DNA from: Amycolatopsis azurea DSM 43854
Lineage (GTDB): Bacteria > Actinomycetota > Actinomycetes > Mycobacteriales > Pseudonocardiaceae
DNA: 64,000 bases
Assembly (NCBI RefSeq): GCF_001995215.1
Contig: NZ_MUXN01000001.1
Span: 119,611 to 183,610 of the forward strand
Reading direction: 5' to 3'
The notes under the pieces were generated by a model. It was not told the DNA's origin. It saw only the letters and a program-made list of their open reading frames with translations, and did not search any database. The position numbers were made by a program, and so were the translations under genes. Positions 62,040-64,000 of this stretch are shown here, piece by piece. Position 1 is the stretch's first letter; every line of letters begins with the position of its first letter.

Positions 62040-62903
62040 ATGCGCGCACTTTCGCGCCCCATTTTCGTCTTCGTTCACGGCGGCTCCAGTAACGCACGGG
62101 CATGGGGCCCGTTGCAGAACGAACTGGCTCTGCTCGGGTACCGCTCGCACGCCGTGGACCTGCCCGGTCACGGCGACCGTGCGGACAGCCCGTCCGCCTA
62201 CTACCGGCAACCCCAGGATCTCGCGGCACTGGCGGCCGCGCCTTCCCCACTGCGCGGGGTCACGTTGCAGGACAACGTGAAGCACGTGGTGGACACCCTG
62301 CGACTGCTTGCCGACGGGGGACCGCTCGTCCTGGTGGGCAACAGTCTCGGAGGGTTGACGATCAGTGCCGTCGCCAATGCCGCGCCGGAACTTCTCGACC
62401 GTGTCGTATACCTCTCCGCACTCTGTCTCAGTGACCCGGCCATGCTCACCGAGCCATGGGACGTGGTCGACGACAACCTGCTGGACGACCTGGCGGCGCG
62501 GATCACCGTGCCGGACGTGGACGAACCCGGTGTGGCCCGGCTGAACTGGCGCGGCGCCCACGGCGACCCGGCGTTGTTCGCCGAGTTGAAGGCCGCCATC
62601 ATGGCCGACTCGACCGACCACCAGTTCCGGCTGCTGCTTGACTCCCTGGACCCGGATGAGAGCTACACGGTGCTCGAACCGGGGGCGTTGGTTCAGGCTG
62701 ACGGATGGGGGCGTGTCCCGCACACCTACGTGCGCCTCGCCTCGGATCGCAGCATCACCCCGGCGGTCCAGGACTACATGATCCGCAAGGCCGACGAGTT
62801 GACGCCGGACAACCCGTTCGAGGTGCACACCCTGGCCTCGTCACACGTCGGCTACTTCAGTAGGCCGCGGGACTTCGCCGACCTGCTGACAGGTCTCGTC
62901 TGA
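62040..62903 (+). CDS. alpha/beta hydrolase (salicylate-esterase/HNL-like group)
   Basis: 287 residues from ATG 62040 (AAGGAA upstream; an ATG at 62022 is less well placed). FVFVHGGSSNARAWGPLQNEL, nucleophile elbow VGNSLGGLT and a C-terminal His in LASSHVGYFSRP. The long cap and SDRSITPAVQ region match the plant-type esterase/hydroxynitrile-lyase subfamily in actinobacteria. Substrate unknown. The 118-base region before it contains a short ORF at 61914-61967. Confidence 0.86.
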   Translation: MRALSRPIFVFVHGGSSNARAWGPLQNELALLGYRSHAVDLPGHGDRADSPSAYYRQPQDLAALAAAPSPLRGVTLQDNVKHVVDTLRLLADGGPLVLVGNSLGGLTISAVANAAPELLDRVVYLSALCLSDPAMLTEPWDVVDDNLLDDLAARITVPDVDEPGVARLNWRGAHGDPALFAELKAAIMADSTDHQFRLLLDSLDPDESYTVLEPGALVQADGWGRVPHTYVRLASDRSITPAVQDYMIRKADELTPDNPFEVHTLASSHVGYFSRPRDFADLLTGLV

Positions 62904-62908
62904 GTTGG

Positions 62909-62937
62909 TGCCCTGGCGCCCTCCCGGCGCCAGGGCA
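62909..62937. terminator. 12-bp perfect bidirectional terminator hairpin
   Basis: TGCCCTGGCGCC (62909-62920) and GGCGCCAGGGCA (62926-62937) with loop CTCCC lie between two convergent genes. Confidence 0.82.
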
Positions 62938-62947
62938 CTACCGCGAG

Positions 62948-63292
62948 CTAGCCGACCGGGAACATCGAACCGCCGGTCGAGGTGAACTGGGTGTCCAGCC
63001 GGACCGGACCGTGGTGGGGAGCCAAGACGATCGAAGCGTACGGGCTGGCGGACACGCCGTCCCCGTAGTTGGTGCTCAGGTGCGCGCTGACGTGGACGTT
63101 CCGGTCGGCGGGGACCTCGAACGTGATCGCACCCCACGAGACCACGTACTGCCTGCCGTCGATGCTCACGAAAGGCACGTAGATCCTTGCCAACGTGCCG
63201 AACGGGCGTATCTCGACGGTGAGCAGGCGGCGCGGGCCGTCGTGGTTGTCGACGTAGGGGATCACCCCGGGCCGGCTGGCCAGATCGCTCAT
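62948..63292 (-). CDS. small hypothetical protein next to the MBOAT gene
   Basis: 114 residues, mostly beta-strand-like (RLLTVEIRPFGTLARIYVPFVSIDGRQYVVSWG; FEVPADRNVHVSAHLST), with no cysteines and no signal peptide or membrane helix. No family recognised; a small beta-sandwich is plausible. Starts 12 bases after the MBOAT stop, so it is the next gene of that transcript. Confidence 0.65.
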   Translation of the reverse strand: MSDLASRPGVIPYVDNHDGPRRLLTVEIRPFGTLARIYVPFVSIDGRQYVVSWGAITFEVPADRNVHVSAHLSTNYGDGVSASPYASIVLAPHHGPVRLDTQFTSTGGSMFPVG

Positions 63293-63304
63293 TCGCGGGC
63301 TCCC

Positions 63305-64000
63305 TCAGAACTGGTAGTAGAGGAACGGGCTGAACGTGCCGGTCGCGATCAGGATGGCCGCGTACACCAGCCCGACGGTCATCACGCCGATCCGCAGCGC
63401 CGTCGCCGGGCGGCTGCGTGACGACTCCAGCAGCGGCCCGGTCACCGGATGCGCGGGCAGGAACACGATCGCCAGCGCGCACAGCAGGATGAGCAGCCGC
63501 TGGTTGGTCACCGCGCTTTCGACGACGTCGGTGAGGCCGGTGAAGTCCGGCAGCACCATGTGCCCGATCATGCCGAGCGCGTGCGGCAGGTCCTTGGCGC
63601 GGAAGAACACCCAGCCGAACACCACCAGCACGAGCGTCAGCACGCGGCGGCCGATGCGGGCGACCTGGGTCTTCGGCGTGACGTCGTAGCCGAAGGCGCG
63701 TTCCACGATCAGCAGCGCGCCGTGGTAGATGCCCCAGATCAGGAACGTCCACTGCGCGCCGTGCCAGAACCCGGTCAGCACGAACACGATGCACAGGTTC
63801 CGGTACGTGTGCCCGGCGCCGGTCCGGTTGCCGCCCAGCGGGATGTAGACGTAGTCGCGGAACCAGCGCGACAGCGACATGTGCCAGCGCCGCCAGAACT
63901 CGGTGATGGTCACCGACGAATACGGCCGCGCGAAGTTCTCCGGGAGCCGGAAGCCGAGCATCCGCCCGAGCCCGATCGCCATGTCGGAGTACCCGGAGAA
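63305..64000 (-). CDS. MBOAT-family O-acyltransferase (AlgI/DltB-like), 5' end outside window
   Basis: The last about 230 residues of a multi-spanning acyltransferase. The AlgI signature PYSSVTITEFWRRWHMSLSRW, DYVYIPLGGNR and the catalytic-type His in LTGFWHGAQW are present, followed by several membrane helices. It should transfer acyl groups across the membrane to an exported polymer. The frame continues to the window edge (GYSDMAIGLG). AlgX-like partner candidates are outside, or at 40339. Confidence 0.9.
   Translation of the reverse strand, partial: FSGYSDMAIGLGRMLGFRLPENFARPYSSVTITEFWRRWHMSLSRWFRDYVYIPLGGNRTGAGHTYRNLCIVFVLTGFWHGAQWTFLIWGIYHGALLIVERAFGYDVTPKTQVARIGRRVLTLVLVVFGWVFFRAKDLPHALGMIGHMVLPDFTGLTDVVESAVTNQRLLILLCALAIVFLPAHPVTGPLLESSRSRPATALRIGVMTVGLVYAAILIATGTFSPFLYYQF

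Overview
The window is GC-rich actinobacterial DNA with many GTG and TTG starts, short 4-base start/stop overlaps and dispersed palindromic repeats. It carries Lsr2, a DtxR/IdeR-type iron box, a zinc-uptake operon with a Zur-like box, an AfsR/SARP-type regulator and a cyclodipeptide synthase. I infer a member of the Pseudonocardiales, most likely an Amycolatopsis relative; this rests on gene content and my recollection of repeat style, not on a database search. No rRNA, tRNA, CRISPR array, prophage or transposase was seen.

Region 1 (1-12,520) is mostly core: two methyltransferases, lysS, lsr2, an AraC regulator, an iron-controlled FhuF-like reductase, clpC, a HigB/HigA-type toxin-antitoxin pair, a membrane-anchored Hsp70-like protein and pyroglutamyl peptidase. 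Several core genes reappear in the order known from the Mycobacterium tuberculosis lysS-lsr2-clpC1...mhuD...hydrolase...mutY segment, so the window looks like that conserved block opened up by accessory insertions.

Region 2 (12,548-36,341) is accessory with core remnants. It holds three secreted M1 aminopeptidase paralogs (the third has lost its zinc and catalytic residues), a SARP regulator, a DrrAB-like exporter, an EEP-family protein, a sirtuin overlapping mhuD, an FAD monooxygenase, a rhodanese/thioredoxin pair, and a compact locus of cyclodipeptide synthase + NCS1 permease + LysR facing a second LysR. MFS, Tat-exported amidase, mutY and a beta-carbonic anhydrase follow.

Region 3 (36,393-46,679) has a LacI regulator divergent from znuACB, an AlgX-like protein, three tandem DUF445 membrane proteins and a divergent DivIVA-like coiled-coil protein.

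Region 4 (46,698-57,297) is a sugar/polyol catabolic island: MFS permease and FGGY kinase on one strand; DeoR regulator and phosphatase; then HAD phosphatase, DhaK-DhaL kinase, RpiB-like isomerase, 2-hydroxyacid dehydrogenase, a second FGGY kinase and a class II aldolase on the other strand. Both catabolic operons carry a TGTTAA-N-TTAAC-like operator.

Region 5 (57,309-64,000) holds an uncharacterised HD / cupin-like / two-TM set, a TetR-transglutaminase operon divergent from an alpha/beta hydrolase with two matching operators, another hydrolase, and the 3' end of an MBOAT acyltransferase with a small downstream gene.
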